Positions 1-6,702 of a stretch of 16,758 bases of DNA are shown here, piece after piece (position 1 is the first letter of the stretch; the number at the start of each line of letters is the position of its first letter). The stretch is from positions 1 through 16,758 of the forward strand of contig JAEWLC010000005.1 of NCBI GenBank assembly GCA_023393475.1. Reading direction: 5' to 3'. A program made the position numbers and the translations under genes. This stretch comes from Pseudomonadota bacterium. GTDB lineage: Bacteria; Pseudomonadota; Alphaproteobacteria; Rhizobiales; Devosiaceae. The notes under the pieces were generated by a model that worked only from the letters and a program-made list of their open reading frames with translations, ran no database searches and was not told the origin of the DNA.

Positions 1-322
1 CTATCACCGCCCGGGGGGCGGCCGGGGCCGTCAGGCCGCGCCAGAGCGCCAGCGAGTTCCACCACCCGGTGTTGGCCGGCGTCCCGAAGAGACGCGTTTC
101 CACCCGCTGCAGCACACCAGCCGGAGCGGCGACTTCGGCAAACTCGCCGTCCATGCTGGACAGCCGGGCCCGCCAGATGCGGAGGTCCGCCGCCAGCAGC
201 GGCTCGTTGGCGATCCGGCGCGCAACGGTCGCGCGCTCGCCGCCTTCCAGAAGGTCGAGCGCGTACTCGGCGACCAGTACCTGGTCGTCCTCTCCGCCGC
301 TGCCATGTCCTTCGGTGCTCAT
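1..322 (-). CDS. RskA-like anti-sigma factor (partial, C-terminal part outside window)
   Basis: The first 107 residues of a leftward gene are visible; the rest lies beyond base 1. The N-terminus, with EYALDLLEGGER at residues 19-30 followed by a helical stretch and IWRARLSSMDG (49-59), matches the zinc-free anti-sigma domain of the anti-sigma-K (RskA) family. In that family this cytoplasmic domain holds an ECF sigma factor, and a membrane helix plus extracytoplasmic domain follow. A tryptophan-rich segment (WWNSLALWRGL, 87-97) begins just before the cut, where the membrane helix would be expected. The ATG overlaps the stop of the upstream sigma gene (ATGA, bases 319-322), so the pair is translationally coupled, the usual arrangement for a sigma factor and its inhibitor. 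Family assignment is by motif and context, not by alignment. Confidence 0.8.
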   Translation of the reverse strand, partial: MSTEGHGSGGEDDQVLVAEYALDLLEGGERATVARRIANEPLLAADLRIWRARLSSMDGEFAEVAAPAGVLQRVETRLFGTPANTGWWNSLALWRGLTAPAAPRAVI

Positions 323-867
323 GCCGTCAGGCACTCTCTCAGTTTGATCAGGCTCCGACGGAGCCAGGTTCGCATCGTGTTCAGCGGCACGCTGTGGCGC
401 GTCGCCAGTTCCTCATAACTGTAGCCGTCGAGATAGGCGCCCTTCACGCAATCGGCCTTGTCGGCCTCGAGCGTGTCGAGGCACCCGTCGATGCGCGCGC
501 GCTCCGATCCCTGGATCGTTGCCTGTTCGGGATCGGGAGCCCCGTCCGCCAGGTCGACCGCAGCATCGATGTCGTCGCTCACCGGCTTGCGCGCCCTGAG
601 GATATCAAGGGCATGGTTGCGAGCGATTGCCACCAGCCAGCTGATCGGGCTGTAGCCGCCGGCCACGTAGCGATCGGCCCGCTGCCATACCTTGACGAAG
701 ACCTCCTGGAGCGCCTCCTCGGCCTCCGATCTGTCCTTGAGAATACGGAGCGTCACGCCGAATAGTTTCGCGCTCGTGCGGGTGTAGAGATCGCGAAAGG
801 CCGCGCGATCCCTGAGCGCAGTGCGGGCAATGAGGTCGGCAATGTCGGCTGCGGTTCCAGTCGTCAT
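319..867 (-). CDS. ECF-type RNA polymerase sigma factor, SigK-like
   Basis: A 182-residue sigma-70 family protein of the extracytoplasmic-function type. Region 2 spans about residues 24-92, with LYTRTSAKLFGVTLRIL and the core-binding and -10 motif EAEEALQEVFVKVWQR (48-63). Region 4 spans about 122-178, with the helix-turn-helix GYSYEELATRHSVPLNTMRTW. There is no region 1 or 3, as expected for ECF factors. The ATG at 867 is preferred. A TTG at 885 would add six residues (GGGTAAG lies between the two), and neither start has a strong ribosome-binding site. The gene is followed with a 4-base overlap by an RskA-like anti-sigma gene, so the factor is probably released by an envelope or redox signal. 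Its target promoters cannot be read from this window. Confidence 0.88.
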   Translation of the reverse strand: MTTGTAADIADLIARTALRDRAAFRDLYTRTSAKLFGVTLRILKDRSEAEEALQEVFVKVWQRADRYVAGGYSPISWLVAIARNHALDILRARKPVSDDIDAAVDLADGAPDPEQATIQGSERARIDGCLDTLEADKADCVKGAYLDGYSYEELATRHSVPLNTMRTWLRRSLIKLRECLTA

Positions 868-972
868 GGCGCGGAACTTACCCAAAGCATCCGCGCCTGC
901 CTATAGCCGTTGCAGCGCATCACCATATCTCCGCCATTGTCCTCATTTGAAACCCATCGGGCGCAAAAGCCC

Positions 973-1000
973 TTTCGACTCCAACGGAATGCGCTATAGG
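973..1000 (+). promoter_or_regulatory. Possible argB promoter
   Basis: TTTCGA (973-978) and TATAGG (995-1000) are separated by 16 bases. The match is moderate, and the implied transcript start falls only a few bases before the ATG at 1010. The argB start and leader are therefore uncertain. The rest of the 142-base gap between the sigma gene and argB shows no clear second promoter for the leftward sigma gene. Confidence 0.25.
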
Positions 1001-1009
1001 ACGAGGCAA

Positions 1010-1918
1010 ATGGATACGCTGCGCAAAATGCCCGACATCGAGAGTTTTTCCCGTGACGCCGCCGTCCTGTCGCAGGCGCTGCCGTACATGCAGCGCTACG
1101 AGGGCAAGACAGTCGTCGTGAAGTACGGCGGCCACGCCATGGGTGACATCACCCTCGGCCAGGCCTTCGCCCGCGACATCGCGCTGCTCAAGCAATCGCG
1201 CGTCAATCCGATCGTCGTCCATGGCGGTGGGCCGCAGATTGCCTCGATGCTCAAGAACCTCGGTATCGAGAGCAAGTTCGAGGGCGGGCTGCGCGTCACC
1301 GACAAACGGACGATGGAAGTCGTCGAGATGGTGCTGGCCGGCTCGATCAACAAGGAAATCGTGGCGCTGATCAATGCCGAGGGCGAATGGGCCATCGGGC
1401 TCTGCGGCAAGGACGGCAACATGGTCTTTGCCCGCAAGGCCGAAAAGCGCGTCAAGGACCCCGGCTCGAACATCGAGCGCGTGCTGGACCTCGGTTTCGT
1501 CGGCGAGCCGGTGGAAGTCGACCGTACCCTGCTCGATACGCTCGCCCGTTCCGAGATGATCCCGGTGATCGCCCCCGTGGCCCCTGGTCGCGACGGCAAT
1601 ACCTACAACATCAACGCCGACACCTTCGCCGGCGCCATCGCCGGCTCGCTCGGCGCCAAGCGCCTCTTGTTCCTGACCGACGTCGATGGCGTGCTGGACG
1701 CGAACAAGAAGCTCATCCCGGAACTGTCGATGCGCGACGCCAAGGCGCTGATCGCCGACGGCACCATTTCGGGCGGCATGATCCCCAAGGTCGAGACCTG
1801 CCTCGAGGCGCTCGACAACGGTGTCGAGGGCGTGGTGATCCTCAACGGCAAGACCCCGCATGTGGTGCTGGTCGAGCTCTTCACCGAACACGGTGCCGGC
1901 ACGCTGATCGTGCGCTGA
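1010..1918 (+). CDS. argB: Acetylglutamate kinase
   Basis: A 302-residue amino-acid kinase that phosphorylates N-acetyl-L-glutamate with ATP, the second step of arginine synthesis, in the cytoplasm. Visible marks are VVVKYGGHAMG (35-45) with the phosphate-binding Lys38, the VVHGGGPQI substrate loop, TDVDGVLDANKKLIPEL in the ATP lobe, and a GGMIPKVE motif. The N-terminal helix before the core (residues about 9-30) and the C-terminal EHGAGTLIVR are features of hexameric, arginine-inhibited enzymes, so feedback control is likely (inference from family knowledge). The ATG at 1010 follows GGACGAGG. Extension of the frame upstream to 821 would run into the sigma gene and is not family-like. ATG 1028 is an alternative start. 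The gene stands alone and ends in a strong terminator. Confidence 0.96.
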   Translation: MDTLRKMPDIESFSRDAAVLSQALPYMQRYEGKTVVVKYGGHAMGDITLGQAFARDIALLKQSRVNPIVVHGGGPQIASMLKNLGIESKFEGGLRVTDKRTMEVVEMVLAGSINKEIVALINAEGEWAIGLCGKDGNMVFARKAEKRVKDPGSNIERVLDLGFVGEPVEVDRTLLDTLARSEMIPVIAPVAPGRDGNTYNINADTFAGAIAGSLGAKRLLFLTDVDGVLDANKKLIPELSMRDAKALIADGTISGGMIPKVETCLEALDNGVEGVVILNGKTPHVVLVELFTEHGAGTLIVR

Positions 1919-1942
1919 CCTCGGCAGCAGGACGAACGAACG

Positions 1943-1964
1943 GGGCGCCGGTGGCGCCCTTTTT
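1943..1964 (+). terminator. Intrinsic terminator of argB
   Basis: A perfect 7-bp stem, GGGCGCC - GGT - GGCGCCC (1943-1959), is followed directly by TTTTT (1960-1964). It begins 24 bases after the argB stop. The T-run lies only on the argB side, so it should work for argB. The stop codon of the opposing MFS gene lies 7 bases further on. Confidence 0.9.
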
Positions 1965-1970
1965 GTTGCT

Positions 1971-3470
1971 TTAGTCGGCAACCACCGGTGGAAGTGCTTC
2001 CGCCCGCTCCCGGTCCGTCGGCTCGGGTCGCTTGATTTTGAGGAACGGGACAAGGATCACCACCAGGCTGAACGAGACGATCTGGTAGACGATCGCCGGC
2101 GCCGCTGCTTCGGCGAAGGCGACGTGGGGCACGTCACCGGCCGCGAAATTCGCCGCCAGCCGGGTGAAGAAGATCTCACCCACCAGCGCAATGCCGAGGG
2201 CGCCGCCGATCTGCTGGAACGCCTGCAGCGCCCCCGAACCGGCGCCGGCATCGCGCGGCGGCACGCCGGCCAGCACCGACTGGAACAGGCCCGAAAAGCC
2301 CATGCCGAGGCCCAGTCCCGACAGAAACAGCGGGGGAATGAACTGCATGTGGGTGATTTCGGCCCCGAGCCCACGAATGGTGAGATCGAGCCAGGTGATA
2401 CCCACGGCAAGGATCGCCGCGCCGAGGGCGAGGCGGGTACGCAGGAAGCGCTGGCCCAGCCGGCCGATGAACAGCGACACCGCCAGCACGCCGACCGAGA
2501 ACGGCGTATTCACCAGCCCCGATTCCAGCGGCGTGAAGCCGTAGCCCGATTGCAGCATCAGCGAGATGACCATGAACATGGCCGGCACGCCCGAGGCGAA
2601 GACGGTGGTGATGAGGAGGCCCAGCAGGTAATTCGGGTTGCTGATCAGGCTGAAGTTGAGCAGTTGCGGTTCATCCGCGCGGGCGCGGTGGCGCTGCCAG
2701 ATGACGAAGATCCCGGTGAGGATCAGGCCGAGGGCGATAAGGCCCCAGAGCCACGTCGGCCAGCCGAGCGAGTGTCCTTCGACCAGCGGAAAGACGATCG
2801 CCACCACCGCGGCACCGAACAGCGCGATGCCGACGAAGTCATTCCTCAACCCCGGATGGCCGGGGGTGCGCGGGATCAGGTACCACCCGGCGACCACGGC
2901 GAGGATGCCGAAGGGAATGTTGACGAGGAAGATCGGCCGCCAGTCGAGGCCAAAGATGTTCGCCCCGATCAGAAGGCCCCCGACGATGGGGCCGGTGACG
3001 GCGGCTAGACCCGCGCTGAGGCCGAACAGCGAGAAGGCCTGGCCCTTCTCCTCGGGCGGAAACGTCACCTGCGCGATTGCCAGCACCTGCGGGGTCATCG
3101 CCGCGCCGGCAAGCCCCTGCAGCACACGGGCAAAGATCAGCCACTCGATCGAAGGCGCGAGGCCGCAAAAGGCGGAGGCAAGCGTGAAGGCGGCGACGCC
3201 GATGAGGAACATGCGGGTGCGGCCCACGATGTCGCCGAGCCGCCCGAACGGCAGCAGGCCGAGGGCAAAACTCAGGACGTAGGCAGCGATCACCCATTCG
3301 ATATGGGTCGAGTCGGCGCCGAGGTTCTGCTGGAGGCTGGGGAGCGCGACGTTGACGATCGTCACGTCGATCAGGTTCATGAAGCTCGCGAGCAGCAGTA
3401 CCGCCAGGGCGATCCAGCGACGCGGATCGGCGTCAGCCTTGGATTGAGGCACGTGAAAGTGGGCCGTCAT
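1971..3470 (-). CDS. MFS transporter, DHA2 (EmrB/QacA-like) drug:proton antiporter family
   Basis: A 499-residue integral membrane protein with many hydrophobic helices and a length typical of 14-helix DHA2 exporters. It carries the helix-1 signature LIDVTIVNVALPSLQ (33-47, with the membrane-embedded Asp35), motif A GRLGDIVGRTRM (76-87) in the loop after helix 2, and the antiporter motif C around AVTGPIVGG (157-165). Such proteins expel toxic compounds or metabolites by proton exchange. The substrate cannot be told from the sequence. The start is set at ATG 3470, giving the family-like MTAHFHV; the longer open frame to 3815 lies antisense to the next gene and is rejected. No strong ribosome-binding site is seen. 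No TetR or MarR regulator and no EmrA-type partner gene lies beside it. Confidence 0.92.
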   Translation of the reverse strand: MTAHFHVPQSKADADPRRWIALAVLLLASFMNLIDVTIVNVALPSLQQNLGADSTHIEWVIAAYVLSFALGLLPFGRLGDIVGRTRMFLIGVAAFTLASAFCGLAPSIEWLIFARVLQGLAGAAMTPQVLAIAQVTFPPEEKGQAFSLFGLSAGLAAVTGPIVGGLLIGANIFGLDWRPIFLVNIPFGILAVVAGWYLIPRTPGHPGLRNDFVGIALFGAAVVAIVFPLVEGHSLGWPTWLWGLIALGLILTGIFVIWQRHRARADEPQLLNFSLISNPNYLLGLLITTVFASGVPAMFMVISLMLQSGYGFTPLESGLVNTPFSVGVLAVSLFIGRLGQRFLRTRLALGAAILAVGITWLDLTIRGLGAEITHMQFIPPLFLSGLGLGMGFSGLFQSVLAGVPPRDAGAGSGALQAFQQIGGALGIALVGEIFFTRLAANFAAGDVPHVAFAEAAAPAIVYQIVSFSLVVILVPFLKIKRPEPTDRERAEALPPVVAD

Positions 3471-3483
3471 TAGTACAAACCTT

Positions 3484-3494
3484 GGCTGGCAGCC
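3484..3494. promoter_or_regulatory. Short palindrome upstream of the MFS gene
   Basis: GGCTG-G-CAGCC is a perfect 5-bp inverted repeat with a one-base centre, 14 bases before the MFS start in the 81-base divergent gap. It could be an operator half or chance in GC-rich DNA. No adjacent regulator gene supports it. Confidence 0.2.
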
Positions 3495-3516
3495 GGGCGC
3501 CGCGCTAAATCCCACG

Positions 3517-3545
3517 TGTAACCGTCGCGGGATGTCTGGCATAGT
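3517..3545 (+). promoter_or_regulatory. Possible promoter of the HAD nucleotidase gene (leaderless geometry)
   Basis: TGTAAC (3517-3522) and CATAGT (3540-3545) are 17 bases apart. The -10-like box ends six bases before the ATG at 3552, so transcription would start at or next to the start codon. No Shine-Dalgarno sequence precedes this ATG, which agrees with a leaderless transcript. The boxes are imperfect. Confidence 0.35.
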
Positions 3546-3551
3546 AGCGCC

Positions 3552-4253
3552 ATGAATGATTTGACCAGTATCCGGTCGCTCTCCCATGTCACCGACTGGG
3601 TATTCGACCTCGACAACACGCTCTACCCGCGCGAGTGCAACCTGTTCGCGCAGATCGACCTCTTGATCTCCGACTACATGGTCAATGTCACGCAGTTGCC
3701 CTATGCCGATGCCCGCGCGCTGCAGAAGGCGTACTACCGCGACTACGGCACGACGCTGAATGGGCTGATGCAGCGGCACCAGGTCGACCCCGACCACTTC
3801 CTCAACACTGTCCACGCGATCGACTATTCACCGGTCGCGGCCCATCCGGGCCTCGTCTCGGCGATCCGCGCCCTGCCCGGTCGAAAGTTCATCCTCACCA
3901 ACGGCGATGTCGGTCACGCCCGCTCGGTACTGCGCCGGCTCGGTAATGCCGATGACCTGTTCGAGGACATCTTCGATATCCGCGCCATGAGCTACAAGCC
4001 CAAGCCGCTGCCCGAGGCCTACGGCGTGTTCTTCGCCAAGCACGGCATCGATGCCCGCCGCGCTGCGATGTTCGACGATCTCGAGAAGAACCTGAAAGTC
4101 CCGCACGATACTGGGATGACCACGGTGCAGGTGGTCGCTTCGGAGGCATTCACGCATGACCAGGTCGAGGCCTGGGAACTCGAGCGCACCGGCGGCGAGC
4201 ATGTGCACCACGTGACTGCCGACCTCGCGGAGTTCCTGCGCAAACTGCCATAA
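3552..4253 (+). CDS. HAD-superfamily pyrimidine 5'-nucleotidase
   Basis: A 233-residue haloacid-dehalogenase-fold hydrolase of the SDT1/pyrimidine 5'-nucleotidase type. All four HAD motifs are present: FDLDNTLYP (18-26, nucleophile Asp19 and acid Asp21), FILTNGD (113-119), YKPKP (148-152, Lys149 or Lys151) and MFDDLEKNL (173-181). A helical cap lies between motifs I and II. Family members remove phosphate from pyrimidine nucleotides or other small phosphomonoesters; the exact substrate is not visible here. The gene is four bases upstream of the next ATG and 28 bases upstream of the preferred start of the quinone reductase, so the two are probably co-transcribed. In related alphaproteobacteria a gene of this type commonly sits between argB and dapD (from memory), as here. 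Confidence 0.9.
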   Translation: MNDLTSIRSLSHVTDWVFDLDNTLYPRECNLFAQIDLLISDYMVNVTQLPYADARALQKAYYRDYGTTLNGLMQRHQVDPDHFLNTVHAIDYSPVAAHPGLVSAIRALPGRKFILTNGDVGHARSVLRRLGNADDLFEDIFDIRAMSYKPKPLPEAYGVFFAKHGIDARRAAMFDDLEKNLKVPHDTGMTTVQVVASEAFTHDQVEAWELERTGGEHVHHVTADLAEFLRKLP

Positions 4254-4281
4254 CCGGATGGGCGCAGGGGGGCCGCTCGCC

Positions 4282-4878
4282 ATGAAGGTCAACGTCGTCT
4301 ATGCGCATCCGGCAGCCGACAGCTACCAGGCGTCGCTGCACCAGCGGCTTCTCCGCACGCTCCACGCCAGGGGCGACGAGGTCATCGACTTCGACCTCTA
4401 TGCCTTGAAGTTCGACCCGACGATGGGGGAGGAGGAGTGGCGCGGACACGACGAGCCGCCGGCGCCGCCGCCAGAGGCCCTGAAGGTCTATATCGACGCG
4501 CTGAAATGGGCCGACGCCTGCATATTCTGCTTTCCCACCTGGTGGCTGGGCATGCCGGCGATCCTCAAGGGCTATTTCGATCGCGTCTGGCGCCCGGGCG
4601 TCGCCTTCGAACAGCCGCCGGACGGGGGTCTCATAAGGCCGGCGCTCAAGAACCTCACCCGGATGGGCGTGGTCACCACCTGCGGCGCGCCGTGGTTCTA
4701 CAACAAACTGCTGATGCAGGATCCGGCGCGAAAGGTGCTCCTGCGCGGGTTGAAGGCCACCTGCGGCGGTCTCGGCGTGAAGCACCTGTATCTCGCGCAG
4801 CACTCCGTCTACGACATCTCGCCCGAGGCGCGGGAGCGGTTCGCGCAGAAGGTCGAGCAGCGGTTCGCCCACTTCTAG
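4282..4878 (+). CDS. Flavodoxin-fold NAD(P)H dehydrogenase (quinone) family protein
   Basis: A 198-residue protein of the flavodoxin_2 (MdaB / KefF / NQO1-like) family. It starts with the beta strand and flavin phosphate loop VNVVYAHPAADSY (3-15). It carries the family signature FCFPTWWLGMPAILKGYFDR (82-101), which packs around FMN or FAD. Family members perform two-electron reduction of quinones or similar acceptors with NAD(P)H in the cytoplasm, often as protection from redox cycling. The start at ATG 4282 is preferred over ATG 4258. It follows an AGGGGGG tract at good spacing and gives the usual M-K-hydrophobic beginning; the earlier start adds MGAGGPLA, which is unlike the family. It follows the nucleotidase gene and meets the LOG-type gene tail to tail 22 bases further on. 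Confidence 0.88.
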   Translation: MKVNVVYAHPAADSYQASLHQRLLRTLHARGDEVIDFDLYALKFDPTMGEEEWRGHDEPPAPPPEALKVYIDALKWADACIFCFPTWWLGMPAILKGYFDRVWRPGVAFEQPPDGGLIRPALKNLTRMGVVTTCGAPWFYNKLLMQDPARKVLLRGLKATCGGLGVKHLYLAQHSVYDISPEARERFAQKVEQRFAHF

Positions 4879-4900
4879 GGCGAACGCAGCCAGCGTGCCT

Positions 4901-5743
4901 TCAGGTCAGTTCCGGCAGGTTGTAGTGGGCTCGGACGACGTCCCAGCCCTCCTCCGCGCTATCCACGACCGTGAACAGGTACGGATCGTCAGGCGCGATC
5001 GTTCCGGCCTCGGCCAGCGCTTCGAAGTTGATGACCTTGGCCCAGAACTCCTTGCCGAACAGCAGGAGCGGCACGCGCTCCATGCGGCCGGTCTGGATCA
5101 GGGTCAGTGTCTCGAAGAACTCATCCAGCGTACCGAAGCCGCCGGGGAAGATGGCAACGGCGCGGGCGCGCAGAAGGAAGTGGATCTTGCGGGTCGCGAA
5201 GTAGTGGAAATTGAAGCAGAGGTCGGGGGTGATGTAGGCGTTGGGCGTCTGCTCGTGCGGCAGCACGATGTTGAGCCCGATAGAGGGCGCATCGACATCG
5301 TCGGCGCCGCGGTTGCCCGCCTCCATCACGCCCGGACCGCCCCCCGTGACCACCACATAGTCGCGATAGTCGAGGGCCTTCGAGGTCAGCGAGGCATACT
5401 GGGCGAAACGGCGGGCCTCCTCATAGTAGCGCGAGGCGGCCTCGAGGTTGGTCTTCTGCACTTCGTTGCGCGCCGCCCAGGCGGGCTTGCCCGGCTCGGG
5501 GATACGGGCGCCGCCGAACAGCACTACAGTCGAACGGATGCCGTGCTCGCGCAGGCGGAACTCGGTCTTGAGGTATTCCAGCTGGAAACGGACGCCGCGC
5601 GTGTCCTCGCTGGTCATGAACTCTTCGTCGGAATAGGCAAGGCGGAAGGCCGCGCCTTCGGTCTGCGGCGTCGACGGTGCGCGTTTTGCCGCATCCAGGT
5701 CCTCTTCCGAGGTGCGAAGCGGGGTGTCGGCGCGTCTGGCCAT
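4901..5743 (-). CDS. LOG-family (TIGR00730-type) nucleotide phosphoribohydrolase-like protein, long form
   Basis: A 280-residue Rossmann-like protein. The diagnostic motifs are GGGPGVMEAGNRGA (134-147), the conserved Arg/Lys pair in FATRKIHF (182-189), and PGGFGTLDE (200-208). Together they define the lysine-decarboxylase-like / LOG family, whose tested members cleave ribose-5-phosphate from AMP or cytokinin nucleotides. The old label 'lysine decarboxylase' is not supported for the family. The protein is about 80-100 residues longer than short LOGs because of an N-terminal region of about 70 residues, partly charged and low in complexity, before the first strand STVVLFGGARIP. ATG 5743 follows CGGAGA at good spacing. 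It is divergent from dapD across a 115-base gap. Its natural substrate here is unknown. Confidence 0.88.
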   Translation of the reverse strand: MARRADTPLRTSEEDLDAAKRAPSTPQTEGAAFRLAYSDEEFMTSEDTRGVRFQLEYLKTEFRLREHGIRSTVVLFGGARIPEPGKPAWAARNEVQKTNLEAASRYYEEARRFAQYASLTSKALDYRDYVVVTGGGPGVMEAGNRGADDVDAPSIGLNIVLPHEQTPNAYITPDLCFNFHYFATRKIHFLLRARAVAIFPGGFGTLDEFFETLTLIQTGRMERVPLLLFGKEFWAKVINFEALAEAGTIAPDDPYLFTVVDSAEEGWDVVRAHYNLPELT

Positions 5744-5796
5744 TTCAAGTCTCCGAAAACTGCCCCCAAGCTTGCGCCGCGCCGGGTTAAGGATCG

Positions 5797-5824
5797 TTGA
5801 CAGGCCAAGCGAGCGGGATAATGT
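5797..5824 (+). promoter_or_regulatory. Promoter of the dapD operon
   Basis: A perfect -35 box TTGACA (5797-5802) and TAATGT (5819-5824) are separated by 16 bases. Transcription would start near 5831, leaving a leader of about 28 bases that contains the dapD ribosome-binding site AGGAAG. This is the best promoter match in the window. Confidence 0.6.
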
Positions 5825-5858
5825 CCGCGCGCCTTACTATCCCGCAGGAAGCCAGTCC

Positions 5859-6701
5859 ATGTCCCATGCCGATCTCGCCCAGACCATCGATGCCGCCTGG
5901 GAGGCGCGCGCCGATATCAACACGGGCACGACGGGGGCCGTGCGCGAGGCGGTGAACGAGGCGCTGCAGCTGCTCGACTCGGGCAAGGCCCGCGTCGCCG
6001 AGCGCCAGGCGCCGACCGAGTGGACGGTCAACCAGTGGCTGAAGAAGGCGGTGCTGCTCAGCTTCCGCCTCAACGACAATACCGTGATCCAGGGTCCGGG
6101 CGGCACCACCTGGTGGGACAAGGTTCCGTCGAAGTTCGAGGGCTGGGGCGAGAACCGCTTCCGCGAAGCCGGCTTCCGCGCAGTGCCAGGTTCGATCGTC
6201 CGGCAGGGCGCCCATATCGGCAAGGGCGTGATACTGATGCCGAGCTTCGTCAATATCGGCGCCTTCGTCGACGACAACTCGATGGTCGATGGCTGGGCGA
6301 CCGTTGGTTCCTGCGCGCAGATCGGCAAGAACGTCCACCTCTCGGGGGGCGTCGGCATCGGCGGCGTGCTGGAGCCGATGCAGGCCGGCCCCACCATCAT
6401 CGAGGACAACTGCTTCATCGGCGCGCGCTCGGAGGTCGTCGAGGGCGTCGTGGTCGGCGAGGGCTCGGTGCTGTCGATGGGCGTCTATATCGGCGCCTCG
6501 ACCAAAATCATCGACCGCGCCACCGGCGAGATCCATATCGGCCGCGTGCCGCCCTATTCGGTCGTCGTTTCGGGCAACCTGCCGGGCAAGCCGCTGCCGA
6601 ATGGCCAGCCGGGTCCGAGCCTCTACTGCGCGGTGATCGTCAAGACCGTCGACGCGCAGACGCGCTCGAAGACCGGCATCAACGAACTGCTCAGGGACTG
6701 A
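5859..6701 (+). CDS. dapD: 2,3,4,5-tetrahydropyridine-2,6-dicarboxylate N-succinyltransferase
   Basis: A 280-residue left-handed beta-helix acyltransferase. It transfers succinyl from succinyl-CoA to tetrahydrodipicolinate in the succinylase branch of diaminopimelate and lysine synthesis. A helical N-terminal domain (about 1-100) is followed by hexapeptide repeats (about 110-240), seen as runs of I/V-G/x-x turns such as GAHIGKGVILMPSFVNIGAF. The conserved SMVDGWATVGSCAQIGKNVH (141-160) and EDNCFIGARSEVVEG (182-196) contain the acidic residues expected at the active site. ATG 5859 is chosen because AGGAAG precedes it and the product has family length. The longer open frame from 5712 would overlap the LOG gene and its promoter. 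One base separates its stop from the dapE start. Confidence 0.96.
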   Translation: MSHADLAQTIDAAWEARADINTGTTGAVREAVNEALQLLDSGKARVAERQAPTEWTVNQWLKKAVLLSFRLNDNTVIQGPGGTTWWDKVPSKFEGWGENRFREAGFRAVPGSIVRQGAHIGKGVILMPSFVNIGAFVDDNSMVDGWATVGSCAQIGKNVHLSGGVGIGGVLEPMQAGPTIIEDNCFIGARSEVVEGVVVGEGSVLSMGVYIGASTKIIDRATGEIHIGRVPPYSVVVSGNLPGKPLPNGQPGPSLYCAVIVKTVDAQTRSKTGINELLRD

Positions 6702-6702
6702 C

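Noticed and set aside
31..306. Leftward 91-codon open frame in the anti-sigma region
   Set aside because: It is out of frame with the RskA-like reading frame, which starts at 322 in an ATGA overlap with the sigma gene and runs through the window edge.
959..972. GGGC-GCAAAA-GCCC followed by TTT, as a terminator or attenuator before argB
   Set aside because: The stem is only 4 bp and it lies upstream of the likely argB promoter, so it would not be in the argB transcript.
821..1009. Upstream extension of argB
   Set aside because: The added 63 residues overlap the sigma gene on the other strand and do not resemble acetylglutamate kinases. ATG 1010 has GGACGAGG ahead of it.
920..2053. Long leftward open frame (377 codons) antisense to argB
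   Set aside because: It is the complement of a clear acetylglutamate kinase gene in GC-rich DNA. Its composition (rich in D, H, R, V) and lack of motifs are those of a shadow frame.
2124..3008. Rightward open frame (294 codons) antisense to the MFS transporter
   Set aside because: It is the reverse of a gene with intact MFS motifs. The product is a low-complexity E/R/Q/D-rich string with no family resemblance and no ribosome-binding site.
3471..3815. N-terminal extension of the MFS frame by 115 codons
   Set aside because: It would run antisense through the start of the HAD nucleotidase. The family N-terminus begins at ATG 3470 shortly before helix 1.
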